Assembly (NCBI GenBank): GCA_041737175.1
Contig: JBGSSF010000006.1
Coordinates: 66,031-130,030 of the forward strand
Reading direction: 5' to 3'
Source of the DNA: UBA5072 sp041737175
Lineage (GTDB): Bacteria > Bacteroidota > Bacteroidia > Bacteroidales > UBA10428
DNA: 64,000 bases
Shown: positions 27,258 through 36,044 of the stretch, in pieces
Numbering within the stretch: position 1 is the stretch's first letter
Layout: each line of letters opens with the position of its first letter
Translations under genes and position numbers: made by a program
Notes under the pieces: generated by a model
What the model was told of the DNA's origin: nothing
Database searches by the model: none
Seen by the model: the letters and a program-made list of their open reading frames with translations, nothing else

Positions 27258-28991
27258 ATGAAAATGTCGTTGTTGTTTTTTTCAGGGGTCATGTTATTTG
27301 CAGTTCCCCGGACGCAGCCAGTTCAAACTATACAAGAGCCTGCTGTTCAGCAGATTGTCATAACTGAGATCATGGCTGATCCTAATCCCTGCGTCATGCT
27401 GCCCGACGCTGAATACATTGAATTGTACAACCGGGGATCCTCCGCCGTTGATCTGGAAGGCTGGCAAATCGAGCTGGGCTCCCATAAAAAAGCACTTGCC
27501 GCAGCCAGGATGGACCCCGGAGAATATCTCATACTTTGTGACAGCGACCAGGAAAGTATGTTCCGGGCGTTCGGAAGGACATTGCCGGTGCAGAACATGC
27601 CTGCAGTGGTTAACACCGGACAGACCATTACCCTGAAATCTCCAGATGGCGCAGTGATTCATACAGTCACTTTTTCAGACGGGTGGTATCAGACCCGGCA
27701 AAAGTCGGAAGGAGGGTGGTCAATCGAAATCATTGATCCGGATAATCCCTGCGGCTATTCTGAAAACTGGTCCGAATCCCATGATAATCGCGGAGGAACT
27801 CCCGGTCAAAAGAATTCCGCGGATGGGAGCAGACCGGATTTATCGTCTCCTGTGTTGTTACGGGCGACACTCCCTTCTGATTCCTCGGTTTTGCTTCTTT
27901 TTAGCGAGAGGATGGACAGCTCGACCATCCTTTCTCCCTGGTTGTATTCCGCTGACAAAGGCCTCATGCATCCATCCGCTGTGGTACCTGTCGGACCGGA
28001 TTACAATGCTGTTCTGTTAAACTACCCGGGACGCTTTCAAACATCGGCCTCTTATTCGCTCACTGTATTAAACACCCTGAAAGACTGTGCCGGTAATACC
28101 CTGGCCCCAGATGCCGTGGTTCATTTCGCCGTTTCCGAAATGCCCGAAAAGAATGACATAGTCATCAACGAGATCCTGTTTAATGCCCGTACCGGCACTT
28201 CAGAATTCATTGAGCTCTATAACAGGTCATCCAAAGTCCTTAACCTGGAAAACCTGGCCATCGCGCTGGCGGATTTTCATTCAGGTGAAATAAGGCGTAA
28301 GGTTTCCCTGGGAAAATATCCCTGTTTATTGTTCCCGGGCAGCTACGTTGTCATTACAGATTGTGCCATCAACCTTCCCGAAAACTGCATTCGGCAATAT
28401 CCCGCCTCCATCGTTGAAATCAATGATCTGTTTGCCCTCCCCGATGAAGAGGGCTTCCTGATTTTGTTCAATGATTTTCCCCGAACCATTGATGAAGTCC
28501 GCTATGCTGCCTCCATGCACACAGAATTTCTGCAGGATGCGGAAGGCGTTTCTCTTGAAAGAACTGACTTTGATAAGCCTTCCGGCACTCCGCAAAACTG
28601 GCATTCCGCCTCCACGGCATCCGGTTATTCAACGCCTTGCCGCATGAATTCCCAGGCCATGCATGAAGACATCCCTCCGGCAGAAGTTATCCTGAGCCCA
28701 CAGGTTTTCTCTCCGGACAACGATGGGGTTGATGACCAGATGATCCTGCACATTCAAACGCATGAACCGGGATGTTCAGCATCCATCCTTATTTTTGACA
28801 TGAACGGCAGGAAAATCAGGAACCTGACTTCCAGAATTCTGCTCGGGACTGATGAATACTTCACCTGGGACGGAATATCGGAAGAGCATGAGCCGGCTGA
28901 CCCGGGCATATTCATAGTTTATCTTGAAATCTGCAGCCCGGTGGGAAAAGTGAAAAAAATTAAGAAAGTTGTTACCATAACAAGGAGATAG
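27258..28991 (+). CDS. Exported lamin-tail domain protein, probable T9SS cargo
   Basis: The 577-residue protein has a signal peptide and two lamin-tail (LTD) domains, one near 30-160 (IVITEIMADPNP, EYIELYNRG, VDLEGWQI) and one near 300-430 (IVINEILFNARTGTSEFIELYNRS). A Big_5-like domain (about 195-290, ATLPSDSSVLLLFSERMDSS) lies between them. The last about 95 residues contain SPQVFSPDNDGVDD and end in a basic strand (KKIKKVVTITRR), which resembles the C-terminal domains that route Bacteroidetes proteins through the type IX secretion system. LTD proteins of this sort are secreted, sometimes with nuclease or adhesive partners, but here no enzyme domain is seen. Confidence 0.8.
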   Translation: MKMSLLFFSGVMLFAVPRTQPVQTIQEPAVQQIVITEIMADPNPCVMLPDAEYIELYNRGSSAVDLEGWQIELGSHKKALAAARMDPGEYLILCDSDQESMFRAFGRTLPVQNMPAVVNTGQTITLKSPDGAVIHTVTFSDGWYQTRQKSEGGWSIEIIDPDNPCGYSENWSESHDNRGGTPGQKNSADGSRPDLSSPVLLRATLPSDSSVLLLFSERMDSSTILSPWLYSADKGLMHPSAVVPVGPDYNAVLLNYPGRFQTSASYSLTVLNTLKDCAGNTLAPDAVVHFAVSEMPEKNDIVINEILFNARTGTSEFIELYNRSSKVLNLENLAIALADFHSGEIRRKVSLGKYPCLLFPGSYVVITDCAINLPENCIRQYPASIVEINDLFALPDEEGFLILFNDFPRTIDEVRYAASMHTEFLQDAEGVSLERTDFDKPSGTPQNWHSASTASGYSTPCRMNSQAMHEDIPPAEVILSPQVFSPDNDGVDDQMILHIQTHEPGCSASILIFDMNGRKIRNLTSRILLGTDEYFTWDGISEEHEPADPGIFIVYLEICSPVGKVKKIKKVVTITRR

Positions 28992-29047
28992 TAACCTTTA
29001 AATCATTAATTTCATACTCCGAAAATTAACTGTTAAATAGCTTATTC

Positions 29048-29578
29048 ATGTTCATTGCCAAAGAATACCAGGATAGATCCCTGCTCATATACCAGGGACT
29101 GTTCACAGTAAATCTGATTTCAATATTGGGTAACCACATCAGATTGCTCCCCGATCATGACTCCATTCTTCTGCAGCGGATCTTTAAAGTATTCATTGAA
29201 CTTTCTCAGAATGTTTCCTATTATTCCCATGAAAACTCGGAGATTAAAGAAGGTGTATTTTGCGGCATTGGCTGGATCTCTGTTCAGGATCTGGATGATT
29301 TTTACAGAATCACCACCGGAAACAGCATCAAGCCCGAGCATGCTCCCAAACTGGAAACGTACTGCAAGGAAATCAACGCTATGGAGGAAGAGGCTTTGAA
29401 GACCCTGAAACGTAAAACGAGAGCCCAGGCCATGCTGAGGGATATCAATGCGCAGATCGGGCTTATACAAACGGGTTTAATCAGCGGGAGTAAACTCGAT
29501 TTTGATATTACTCCTGTTAATGAAACAACGCATTACTTCAGGATCTCAGCCACTGTAAACAAAGATTCCGATCAATAA
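29048..29578 (+). CDS. Degenerate SiaB-family protein (second copy)
   Basis: The 176-residue protein aligns with the SiaB-like kinase at 9258. The N-box is present as VFIELSQNVSYYS (Glu51, Asn55), followed by GNSI, and the C-terminal strands match. The G-rich lid, GGAGLGFI in the other copy, reads here NAQIGLI, so most of the ATP-lid glycines are missing. It may bind ATP poorly or act as a non-catalytic partner. No phosphatase or SiaC homologue is adjacent; it lies alone between the LTD protein and sdhB. The family assignment is by direct comparison with the copy in this window. Confidence 0.7.
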   Translation: MFIAKEYQDRSLLIYQGLFTVNLISILGNHIRLLPDHDSILLQRIFKVFIELSQNVSYYSHENSEIKEGVFCGIGWISVQDLDDFYRITTGNSIKPEHAPKLETYCKEINAMEEEALKTLKRKTRAQAMLRDINAQIGLIQTGLISGSKLDFDITPVNETTHYFRISATVNKDSDQ

Positions 29579-29586
29579 AGCCGGGC

Positions 29587-30327
29587 CTAAAGAATTTTTG
29601 CCGTCAGGTATTCCCTGTTAAGCCGCGCAATATGGGATATTGATATTTGTTTCGGGCATTCAGCCTCACAAGCGCCTGTATTGGTGCAATTACCAAATCC
29701 AAGCTCATCCATTTTGGCAACCATTTTCAGTACCCGCTCTCTGGTCTCAACCTTTCCCTGTGGCAACATGGCGAATTGAGAAACTTTGGCCGCAACAAAT
29801 AGCATGGCTGATGCATTTTTGCAGGCCGCCACGCAAGCTCCGCAACCGATGCACGCAGCTGCATCCATGGCGGTTTCAGCATGAGCTCTCGGAACAGGTA
29901 TTGTATTCGCATCGGGAACACCACCGGTGTTCACCGAAATGTATCCGCCCGCTGCCATGATCTTATCAAAACCCGACCGGTCCACCACCAGGTCTTTGAT
30001 GACGGGAAACGGTCTGGCCCGCCAGGGTTCAACAACAATGGTATCGCCATCTTTGAATTTCCGCATATGCAACTGGCAGGCAGTAACGGCTGAGTCCGGC
30101 CCGTGCGGCCTACCGTTAATGTAGAGACTGCAGGCGCCGCAAATACCTTCCCGGCAATCGTGGTCAAAACAAACCGGCTTCTCAAACTTGTCAATCAGCT
30201 GCTGGTTCAGGATATCGAGCATCTCAAGGAAAGAGCAATCCGGTGATATCCCGGCAACTTTATGGGTTTCAAAGCGGCCTTTTGTCGTTGCATTCTGCTG
30301 CCGCCATATTTTCAATGTAAAATCCAT
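29587..30327 (-). CDS. sdhB: Succinate dehydrogenase/fumarate reductase iron-sulfur subunit
   Basis: The 246-residue subunit carries three iron-sulfur clusters that pass electrons between the flavin and the membrane quinone. The [2Fe-2S] ligands are in CFDHDCREGICGACS, and the other two clusters use CIGCGACVAACKNA and CTNTGACEAECPKQI. Gene order sdhC-sdhA-sdhB and the length fit the Bacteroidetes enzyme, which often works as fumarate reductase in anaerobes; the direction here cannot be told from sequence. It begins 4 bp after sdhA. Confidence 0.93.
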   Translation of the reverse strand: MDFTLKIWRQQNATTKGRFETHKVAGISPDCSFLEMLDILNQQLIDKFEKPVCFDHDCREGICGACSLYINGRPHGPDSAVTACQLHMRKFKDGDTIVVEPWRARPFPVIKDLVVDRSGFDKIMAAGGYISVNTGGVPDANTIPVPRAHAETAMDAAACIGCGACVAACKNASAMLFVAAKVSQFAMLPQGKVETRERVLKMVAKMDELGFGNCTNTGACEAECPKQISISHIARLNREYLTAKIL

Positions 30328-30331
30328 AGCA

Positions 30332-32272
30332 CTAAATTTTGTAATTGCGGGTTTGTACCTTGATGTTTTCGTAGTTCAGCGGCTCCTTATGCAATACGGG
30401 TTCTTTTCCGGTGCCGGTGTACTCCCATGCAGCCACGAACATGAAATCGTTATCATTTCTGCTTGCCTCACCTTCGGGAGTCTGGAATTCCTCCCTGAAG
30501 TGTCCGCCGCATGATTCCTCACGTTGTAAAGCATCCCGCGCCATCAGTTCGCCGGTTTCAATGAAATCAGCCACCCGTGAAGCCTTTTCAAGCTCAGGAT
30601 TCATCTCGTCAATACCTCCGGTAATTCTTATATCGGTCCAGAACTCCTCGCGAAGCGAGCTGAACTCTTTGATTGCCTTGTTCAGTCCTTCACTGTTACG
30701 CGCCATACCCACCATTTCCCACAACAGCAAGCCGAACTTCCGGTGCATGCGGTCAACCGACTGTTTCCCCTTTATTTGCATGAGCCGGTTTAGCCTTTCC
30801 CTGATCTGTCCCTCGGTTTCCAGGAATTCCGGCCGGTCAACCGGCATGCGGGGTGTCATTATTTCCGCTGCCAGGTAATTCTGTATGGTATAAGGAAGTA
30901 TGAAGTATCCGTCGGCCAGTCCCTGCATCAGGGCAGATGCCCCCAGCCGGTTGGCCCCGTGATCTGAAAAATTGCATTCCCCTATGGAAAACAAGCCCGG
31001 GATGGTGGTCATCAGTTCATAATCAACCCATAATCCACCCATGCAATAATGGATGGCCGGGTAAATCATCATCGGCGTTTCATACGGGTTTTCATCCACG
31101 ATCTTTTCATACATCTGGAAAAGGTTGCCATACCGCTCCTCGATCACCTTTTTTCCCAGTCTCCCGATGGATTCTTCAAAGTCGAGATAAACTGCCAGTC
31201 CGCTCCCCACACCATATCCGGCATCACATCTTTCCTTGGCAGCCCGTGAAGCGACATCACGCGGAACCAGGTTGCCAAAGGCCGGGTAGCGTCTCTCAAG
31301 ATAGTAATCGCGGTCTTCATTCGCAATATCCTTGGGTTTGACACGACCGTTGCGGAGGGCTTCTGCGTCCTCTTTTTTCCGGGGCACCCATATTCTCCCG
31401 TCATTGCGAAGGCTTTCGCTCATCAGTGTGAGTTTCGACTGGTAATCCCCGTGCACCGGGATGCAGGTGGGGTGGATCTGTACAAACGATGGATTGGCAA
31501 AAAGAGCGCCGCGTTTGTATGCCTGCCATGCAGCGCTTCCGTTTGAGCCCATGGCTTTCGTTGACAGGTAAAAAGCCCTGCCATACCCGCCGGTGGCGAT
31601 CACCACGGCATGGCCAAAGTGTCGTTCAATGTTTCCGGTCACCAGGTTGCGGGTTATGATGCCTCTTGCCTTTCCCTCCACCAGCACAATATCGAGCATT
31701 TCCGTTCGGGGATAAAGTTTTACCGTACCGGCATTCACCTGCCTCATCATGGCACTGTATGCGCCAAGCAACAACTGTTGTCCCGTTTGACCCCTGGCAT
31801 AAAAAGTTCGCGATACCTGTGCACCGCCGAAAGACCGGTTGTCAAGCAATCCTCCGTAGTCTCTTGCAAAAGGAACTCCTTGTGCCACACACTGATCGAT
31901 GATGTTGCCGCTTACTTCGGCCAGCCTGTAAACATTGGCTTCCCGGGAACGATAATCTCCTCCTTTAATGGTATCATAATATAACCGGTATACGCTGTCA
32001 CCATCATTGGGATAGTTTTTGGCCGCATTAATGCCTCCCTGCGCGGCAATGCTGTGGGCTCTCCGCGGACTGTCCTGGTAACAGAAGGCTTTGACATTAA
32101 ATCCCAGCTCTCCGAGGCTGGCAGCTGCTGAGGCTCCTGCAAGTCCGGTTCCCACCACAATAATATCGAGCTTGCGTTTGTTTGCCGGATTAACCAGTTT
32201 CTGTCCGGCCTTATAATTATTCCACTTTTCGGCCATCGGGCCTTCGGGAATGCGTGCGTTCAGCTTTGTCAT
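30332..32272 (-). CDS. sdhA: Succinate dehydrogenase/fumarate reductase flavoprotein subunit
   Basis: The 646-residue catalytic subunit binds FAD and interconverts succinate and fumarate. Visible motifs are the dinucleotide fold VGTGLAGASAAASLGELG near residue 40, the covalent-FAD segment RRAHSIAAQGGINAAKNY, the substrate region QIHPTCIPVHGD, and GLFSIGECNFSDHGANRLGAS near the end of the flavin domain. Length and the N-terminal extension match the Bacteroidetes/epsilonproteobacterial type. It is followed by sdhB (4-bp gap) and preceded by sdhC (18-bp gap). Confidence 0.95.
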   Translation of the reverse strand: MTKLNARIPEGPMAEKWNNYKAGQKLVNPANKRKLDIIVVGTGLAGASAAASLGELGFNVKAFCYQDSPRRAHSIAAQGGINAAKNYPNDGDSVYRLYYDTIKGGDYRSREANVYRLAEVSGNIIDQCVAQGVPFARDYGGLLDNRSFGGAQVSRTFYARGQTGQQLLLGAYSAMMRQVNAGTVKLYPRTEMLDIVLVEGKARGIITRNLVTGNIERHFGHAVVIATGGYGRAFYLSTKAMGSNGSAAWQAYKRGALFANPSFVQIHPTCIPVHGDYQSKLTLMSESLRNDGRIWVPRKKEDAEALRNGRVKPKDIANEDRDYYLERRYPAFGNLVPRDVASRAAKERCDAGYGVGSGLAVYLDFEESIGRLGKKVIEERYGNLFQMYEKIVDENPYETPMMIYPAIHYCMGGLWVDYELMTTIPGLFSIGECNFSDHGANRLGASALMQGLADGYFILPYTIQNYLAAEIMTPRMPVDRPEFLETEGQIRERLNRLMQIKGKQSVDRMHRKFGLLLWEMVGMARNSEGLNKAIKEFSSLREEFWTDIRITGGIDEMNPELEKASRVADFIETGELMARDALQREESCGGHFREEFQTPEGEASRNDNDFMFVAAWEYTGTGKEPVLHKEPLNYENIKVQTRNYKI

Positions 32273-32290
32273 ATCAGAAAATTCAGATTC

Positions 32291-32962
32291 TTACATCCAG
32301 AAATAAACATATACAGGAATCAGGATAAATCCTGCCGTCACCAGAACGGAGTATATTATCCCAATGGCTTTGATCAAAGGCGTGTAGGTTTTATGCTCAA
32401 GGCCCAGCGACTGGAAAGCCGACTGGAAACCATGCAACAAATGAAAAGACATGATCAGCAGGCAGATAATGTAAAAAACCGCATAACCTCCCAATTTGAA
32501 CTTTTCAACCACCAAAATCCCCAGGTCATGATACTCTTTACCGTCATAGATTACCAGGGGCACATCCCCGAAAAATTTGGCCTTTAAATAAAAATCGAAA
32601 AGATGCATAACCAGGAATATCCCGATTATTACAGCCGTATGGATCATAAATTTTGAGAAAAAGGAAGTTTGCGAATAGTTTTCGATTCTGTACCTTTTGG
32701 GACGTGCCAGCCAGTTCTGCAACTGGAGCAAAACTCCGTAAAACATATGCAACAGAAAACCTCCGAACAGAACAACCTCCATCACCTTGATGATGACATT
32801 GGTTCCCATGAAATGTGCCGCTTTATTAAAGGTCTCCCGGCTACCGGTAAAAATGAGGCTCAGGTTGATTCCCAGGTGCACCAAAAGGAAAATAATCAGG
32901 AAAAGCCCTGCTAGGGACATCAAGATTTTTTTTCCGATGGATGAGGTCAGGATATTGCTCAT
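32291..32962 (-). CDS. sdhC: Succinate dehydrogenase/fumarate reductase cytochrome b subunit
   Basis: The 223-residue membrane anchor has five hydrophobic helices and several helix-embedded histidines (LVHLGINLS, LLHMFYGV, FMIHTAVIIG, MHLFDFYLK, SFHLLHGFQS), which suit a di-heme single-chain anchor of the B type, as in Wolinella and Bacteroides. It binds menaquinone and two hemes in the inner membrane. It is first in the sdhCAB operon and has a plausible promoter upstream. Confidence 0.92.
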   Translation of the reverse strand: MSNILTSSIGKKILMSLAGLFLIIFLLVHLGINLSLIFTGSRETFNKAAHFMGTNVIIKVMEVVLFGGFLLHMFYGVLLQLQNWLARPKRYRIENYSQTSFFSKFMIHTAVIIGIFLVMHLFDFYLKAKFFGDVPLVIYDGKEYHDLGILVVEKFKLGGYAVFYIICLLIMSFHLLHGFQSAFQSLGLEHKTYTPLIKAIGIIYSVLVTAGFILIPVYVYFWM

Positions 32963-33012
32963 AAAACTAGGATTAAAGGCTTAAGAGGTAAAAAATTCAG
33001 TTAAGGATCCGG

Positions 33013-33043
33013 TAAATTTACCAGCTTCGGTTTATTTTTACAA
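33013..33043 (-). promoter_or_regulatory. Candidate promoter of sdhCAB
   Basis: On the minus strand a TTG (complement of 33041-33043) is followed by 20 bp and TAAATTTA (33013-33020), one mismatch from TAnnTTTG. The sdhC ATG lies about 50 bp downstream. The -7 element is a perfect palindrome, so a regulator could also bind it. Sequence match only. Confidence 0.4.
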
Positions 33044-33107
33044 CAAATGAAATCCAATTATCTAATTTAGATAAATTATACATAGTATCACCTGAAATAA
33101 TTCCTGT

Positions 33108-34406
33108 ATGAGTATGAAAGCCGTCATAATACCTGCATCTCTTTTTGAGAAGAACCGATCGAAAGTATCCCATTCCTTAAAAGACCATTCTTTGGCCATT
33201 TTTCATTCGAACGATGAGATGAACCGCAGTGGGGATCAGTATTACCCATACCGTCAGGATTCCGATCTGTTCTATCTTTGTGGTATTGAGCAGGAAAGGA
33301 CGGTTCTTATCCTGGCTCCCGATCATCCCGATGAATCGCTGCGGGAGTTGCTGTTCATCAGAAGGCCGAATCAGAAGGTTGAAACGTGGGAAGGCCATAA
33401 ATTTACCGCTGAAGAAGCCCAGGTGGTATCAGGGATCCGAACAGTGCGGTATGATGATGAAATGGATGCTTCCATGGCTGCCCTTTTTATGTTTACTTCG
33501 AACATTTATCTTAACCTGCCTGAATTGCCCAAATTCATTCCGGAGCTTCCCAACCGGAATCTTCGGCTTGCCCGGGAAATACAAAAGAAATTCCCTGCGC
33601 ACAATTACGAGAGGCTTGCACCCATCATGCGTGAACTGCGCACACACAAATCAGAGGAAGAAATTGCCCTGATAAGAAATGCCTGTGATATAACGCGTGA
33701 TGCCTTTTTAAGGGTTTTGAAAAATATGAGACCTGGAATGGCAGAATACGAAGTGGAAGCAGAAATAATCTATGAGTTCGTCAGGCAGGGAGCCCGCGGT
33801 CACGCCTATCAGCCCATCATTGCTTCAGGCATCAATGCCTGTGTATTGCATTACAGTGCTAACAACAAAGTGTGTGCTGACGGCGAACTGCTCCTGATGG
33901 ATTTTGGTGCCGAATATGCGAATTATGCCGCCGACTGCTCAAGGACCATTCCTGTGAACGGAAAATTCACACCCCGTCAAAAAGACCTATACAAAGCCGT
34001 ACTCGACGTGTTCCGTTTCGCCACCGCCCTTATGAAACCAGGCAGCAGCATCAACAAGGTGCATCATGAAGTTTGCAGGCGGTTTGGCCATGAACATGTG
34101 AAACTGGGTCTGTATTCCGCTGAAGATCTGCAAAACCAGAGCCAGGAGCATCCGCTTTACCAGCAGTATTACATGCATGGCACATCCCACTTTTTAGGCC
34201 TTGATGTTCACGATGTGGGTGGAAAGGATACAGAATTCAGGCCGGGTATGGTGCTGACCTGTGAACCTGGCATTTATGTGCCTGCCGAGCAGACCGGGAT
34301 CCGTCTGGAGAGCAATATACTGATCACGCGCGACGGGAATGTGGATCTGATGAAGGATATTCCCCTTGAAATGGAAGATATTGAAAAACTAATGAATTAT
34401 CAATAA
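33108..34406 (+). CDS. Aminopeptidase P family metallopeptidase (first copy)
   Basis: The 432-residue protein is a pita-bread-fold Xaa-Pro aminopeptidase, which removes N-terminal residues before proline. The N-terminal domain (about 1-175) includes NRSGDQYYPYRQDSDLFYL. The catalytic domain has the metal ligands in LLMDFGAEYANYAADCSRT (two aspartates), HGTSHFLGLDVHDVGG (histidine), LTCEPGIYVP (glutamate) and GIRLESNILIT (glutamate). It is on the plus strand and points at a second aminopeptidase P gene on the minus strand; the two share the fold but differ much in sequence, so they are old paralogues. Confidence 0.92.
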   Translation: MSMKAVIIPASLFEKNRSKVSHSLKDHSLAIFHSNDEMNRSGDQYYPYRQDSDLFYLCGIEQERTVLILAPDHPDESLRELLFIRRPNQKVETWEGHKFTAEEAQVVSGIRTVRYDDEMDASMAALFMFTSNIYLNLPELPKFIPELPNRNLRLAREIQKKFPAHNYERLAPIMRELRTHKSEEEIALIRNACDITRDAFLRVLKNMRPGMAEYEVEAEIIYEFVRQGARGHAYQPIIASGINACVLHYSANNKVCADGELLLMDFGAEYANYAADCSRTIPVNGKFTPRQKDLYKAVLDVFRFATALMKPGSSINKVHHEVCRRFGHEHVKLGLYSAEDLQNQSQEHPLYQQYYMHGTSHFLGLDVHDVGGKDTEFRPGMVLTCEPGIYVPAEQTGIRLESNILITRDGNVDLMKDIPLEMEDIEKLMNYQ

Positions 34407-34416
34407 CATCTGCACA

Positions 34417-34436
34417 CCCGCCTGCCGGCGGGCAGG
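34417..34436. repeat. GC-rich 20-bp hairpin element inside a tandem array
   Basis: The element can fold two ways: CCCGCC/GGCGGG around loop TGCC, or CCTGCC/GGCAGG around loop GGCG. It interrupts the 8-bp repeat array, with one TCTGCACA unit at 34409-34416 on its left and eight units on its right. It lies between two convergent genes and could help terminate both transcripts, but there is no T-run. Confidence 0.7.
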
Positions 34437-34500
34437 TTTGCACATCTGCACATTTGCACATTTGCACATTTGCACATCTGCACATCTGCACATCTGCACA
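34437..34500. repeat. 8-bp tandem repeat array (TYTGCACA)
   Basis: Eight consecutive units: TTTGCACA, TCTGCACA, three of TTTGCACA and three of TCTGCACA. A ninth unit (34409-34416) lies beyond the hairpin element. The array ends exactly at the stop codon of the second aminopeptidase gene (34501-34503). Copy number is likely unstable between strains. Confidence 0.9.
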
Positions 34501-35892
34501 TTACTTCCCCACTATCTTTTCCACTTCATCCATCTCCTTGGCAATGCCTTTGCCAATAATCCTGTATCCTTTGGCCGTTACCAGAATATTGTCTTCTATC
34601 CGTATGCCTCCAAATCCACGGTACTTGTTGACCACCCTGTAATCGATGAAATCACGGTAACGTCCTTCGCTGTGCCATTTATCAATCAGAGGTTCAATAA
34701 AATATATGCCGGGTTCAACAGTCACCACATAACCTTCCTGAAGGCGTTTGGCCAGGCGCAAATAAGCCGTGCCAAACTGCTCTGACCGCCTGAATTCCTG
34801 ATCGTATCCGATATAGTCCTCTCCGATATCCTCCATATCGTGAACATCGAGGCCCATCATATGCCCGATACCATGCGGAAAGAACAATGCATGTGCTCCG
34901 TGGCGGACAGCATCTCCCGCATCACCCTTCATCAGTCCGAGTTCTTTTAGTCCCCTTGCCAGGGCTGTTGCAGCTAGAAAATGAACTTCATAATAAGGCC
35001 TTCCCGGCTTTATCGCCTGTATAGCTTCCTGCTGTGCGTCCAGCACCAGCTTGTATATCTCTTTCTGCTGATTGCTGAATTTTCCTCCGACAGGGTAAGT
35101 TCTGGTGATATCTGTGGCGTACCTTCCCGGCGACTCAGCGCCGGCATCAACCAGGAGCAACTGTCCTTTCTTCAGCTCATTGCCATAATAATGATTGTGC
35201 AGTGTCTGTCCGTTTACCGTGCAGATTATCGGGTAGGCCATTCTGCAGTTTTTCGACAGAACAGTGCCTTCCAGTGCACCGGCCACCTGGTATTCAAAAG
35301 CTCCGGGCTTTATATTCTTTACAGCCTGACTGTATGCTTCCCGGGTCACTTCATTCATCGTATTCTCCATTTCCTCCACTTCAAAGGCATCCTTCAACGA
35401 ACGCTGGGTGGCTACCGCTCTGATCATTGCTTCCGACGCATTCCGGTCCACTTCTTCATACTTCAGATTGTCATAATAGGCAAGTTGAAGTCTGCGCTGC
35501 TCACGATAGGGAGGCAAGTAATGCACTTCCCGGTTATGTGCAATAACCCTGAAAACATCACCATCAAGTCTTTCCAGTGGTTTCACCTGGGTTATTCCAA
35601 CCTTTGCTGCTTTTTCCTGCAAAGGTTCCTGGTTTCCAACCCATATGATATCTTCCAGGGAAGGATCACTTCCGTAAATCGTTTCACTTCCCATTTCGCA
35701 ATCAATCATTCCGGCCAACCCCGGCATATCAAGGCCAAAATAATACAGGAAGGTGCTGTCCTGCCTGAAAGGATAGTTGTTGGCTGCATAATTCATGGCG
35801 ACCTCCTTGTTGCCAAGAAACAACATAACCCCCTTGCCCACAAGCTCTCTCAAACGCTTTCTTCTTTGAATATATACTTCAGATGGAAACAT
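34501..35892 (-). CDS. Aminopeptidase P family metallopeptidase (second copy)
   Basis: This 463-residue Xaa-Pro aminopeptidase has an aminopeptidase P N-terminal domain (RKRLRELVGKGVMLFLGN, YPFRQDSTFLYYFGLD) and a catalytic domain with metal ligands in LLVDAGAESPGRYATDITRT, HGIGHMMGLDVHD, VTVEPGIYFI and GIRIEDNILVT. It is longer than the first copy, mainly through an insertion near residues 345-400. It is likely cytoplasmic, as no signal peptide is present. The gene is convergent with the first copy across the 8-bp array. Confidence 0.92.
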   Translation of the reverse strand: MFPSEVYIQRRKRLRELVGKGVMLFLGNKEVAMNYAANNYPFRQDSTFLYYFGLDMPGLAGMIDCEMGSETIYGSDPSLEDIIWVGNQEPLQEKAAKVGITQVKPLERLDGDVFRVIAHNREVHYLPPYREQRRLQLAYYDNLKYEEVDRNASEAMIRAVATQRSLKDAFEVEEMENTMNEVTREAYSQAVKNIKPGAFEYQVAGALEGTVLSKNCRMAYPIICTVNGQTLHNHYYGNELKKGQLLLVDAGAESPGRYATDITRTYPVGGKFSNQQKEIYKLVLDAQQEAIQAIKPGRPYYEVHFLAATALARGLKELGLMKGDAGDAVRHGAHALFFPHGIGHMMGLDVHDMEDIGEDYIGYDQEFRRSEQFGTAYLRLAKRLQEGYVVTVEPGIYFIEPLIDKWHSEGRYRDFIDYRVVNKYRGFGGIRIEDNILVTAKGYRIIGKGIAKEMDEVEKIVGK

Positions 35893-35917
35893 AGCAATAG
35901 CTTTTAAGTATGAACAT

Positions 35918-35949
35918 TAAAATTATAACCTATTTTCCTTTAAACCCAA
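35918..35949 (-). promoter_or_regulatory. Candidate promoter of the second aminopeptidase P gene
   Basis: On the minus strand TTG (complement of 35947-35949) is followed by 21 bp and TAATTTTA (complement of 35918-35925), one mismatch from TAnnTTTG. The ATG at 35892 is about 25 bp downstream. Sequence match only. Confidence 0.3.
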
Positions 35950-35970
35950 TAAATTCATCATATTTTGTTC

Positions 35971-35984
35971 GGGTTGCACAACCC
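35971..35984. promoter_or_regulatory. GGGTTG-CA-CAACCC inverted repeat, possible operator
   Basis: A perfect 6-2-6 inverted repeat lies 60 bp upstream of the ATG at 36045 and about 80 bp upstream of the divergent aminopeptidase start. The 2-base spacer is too short for a good hairpin loop, so a dimeric regulator site is the better reading. No regulator gene is adjacent. Confidence 0.3.
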
Positions 35985-36044
35985 CGCGAATGTCTTTACG
36001 TATAGTTAAATACAATTTCCTTCGCAATAATTCCAGAATTCATT

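Noticed and set aside
34438..34785. Plus-strand open frame starting in the TYTGCACA array
   Set aside because: Its start is simple repeat sequence and the rest is antisense to the aminopeptidase gene.
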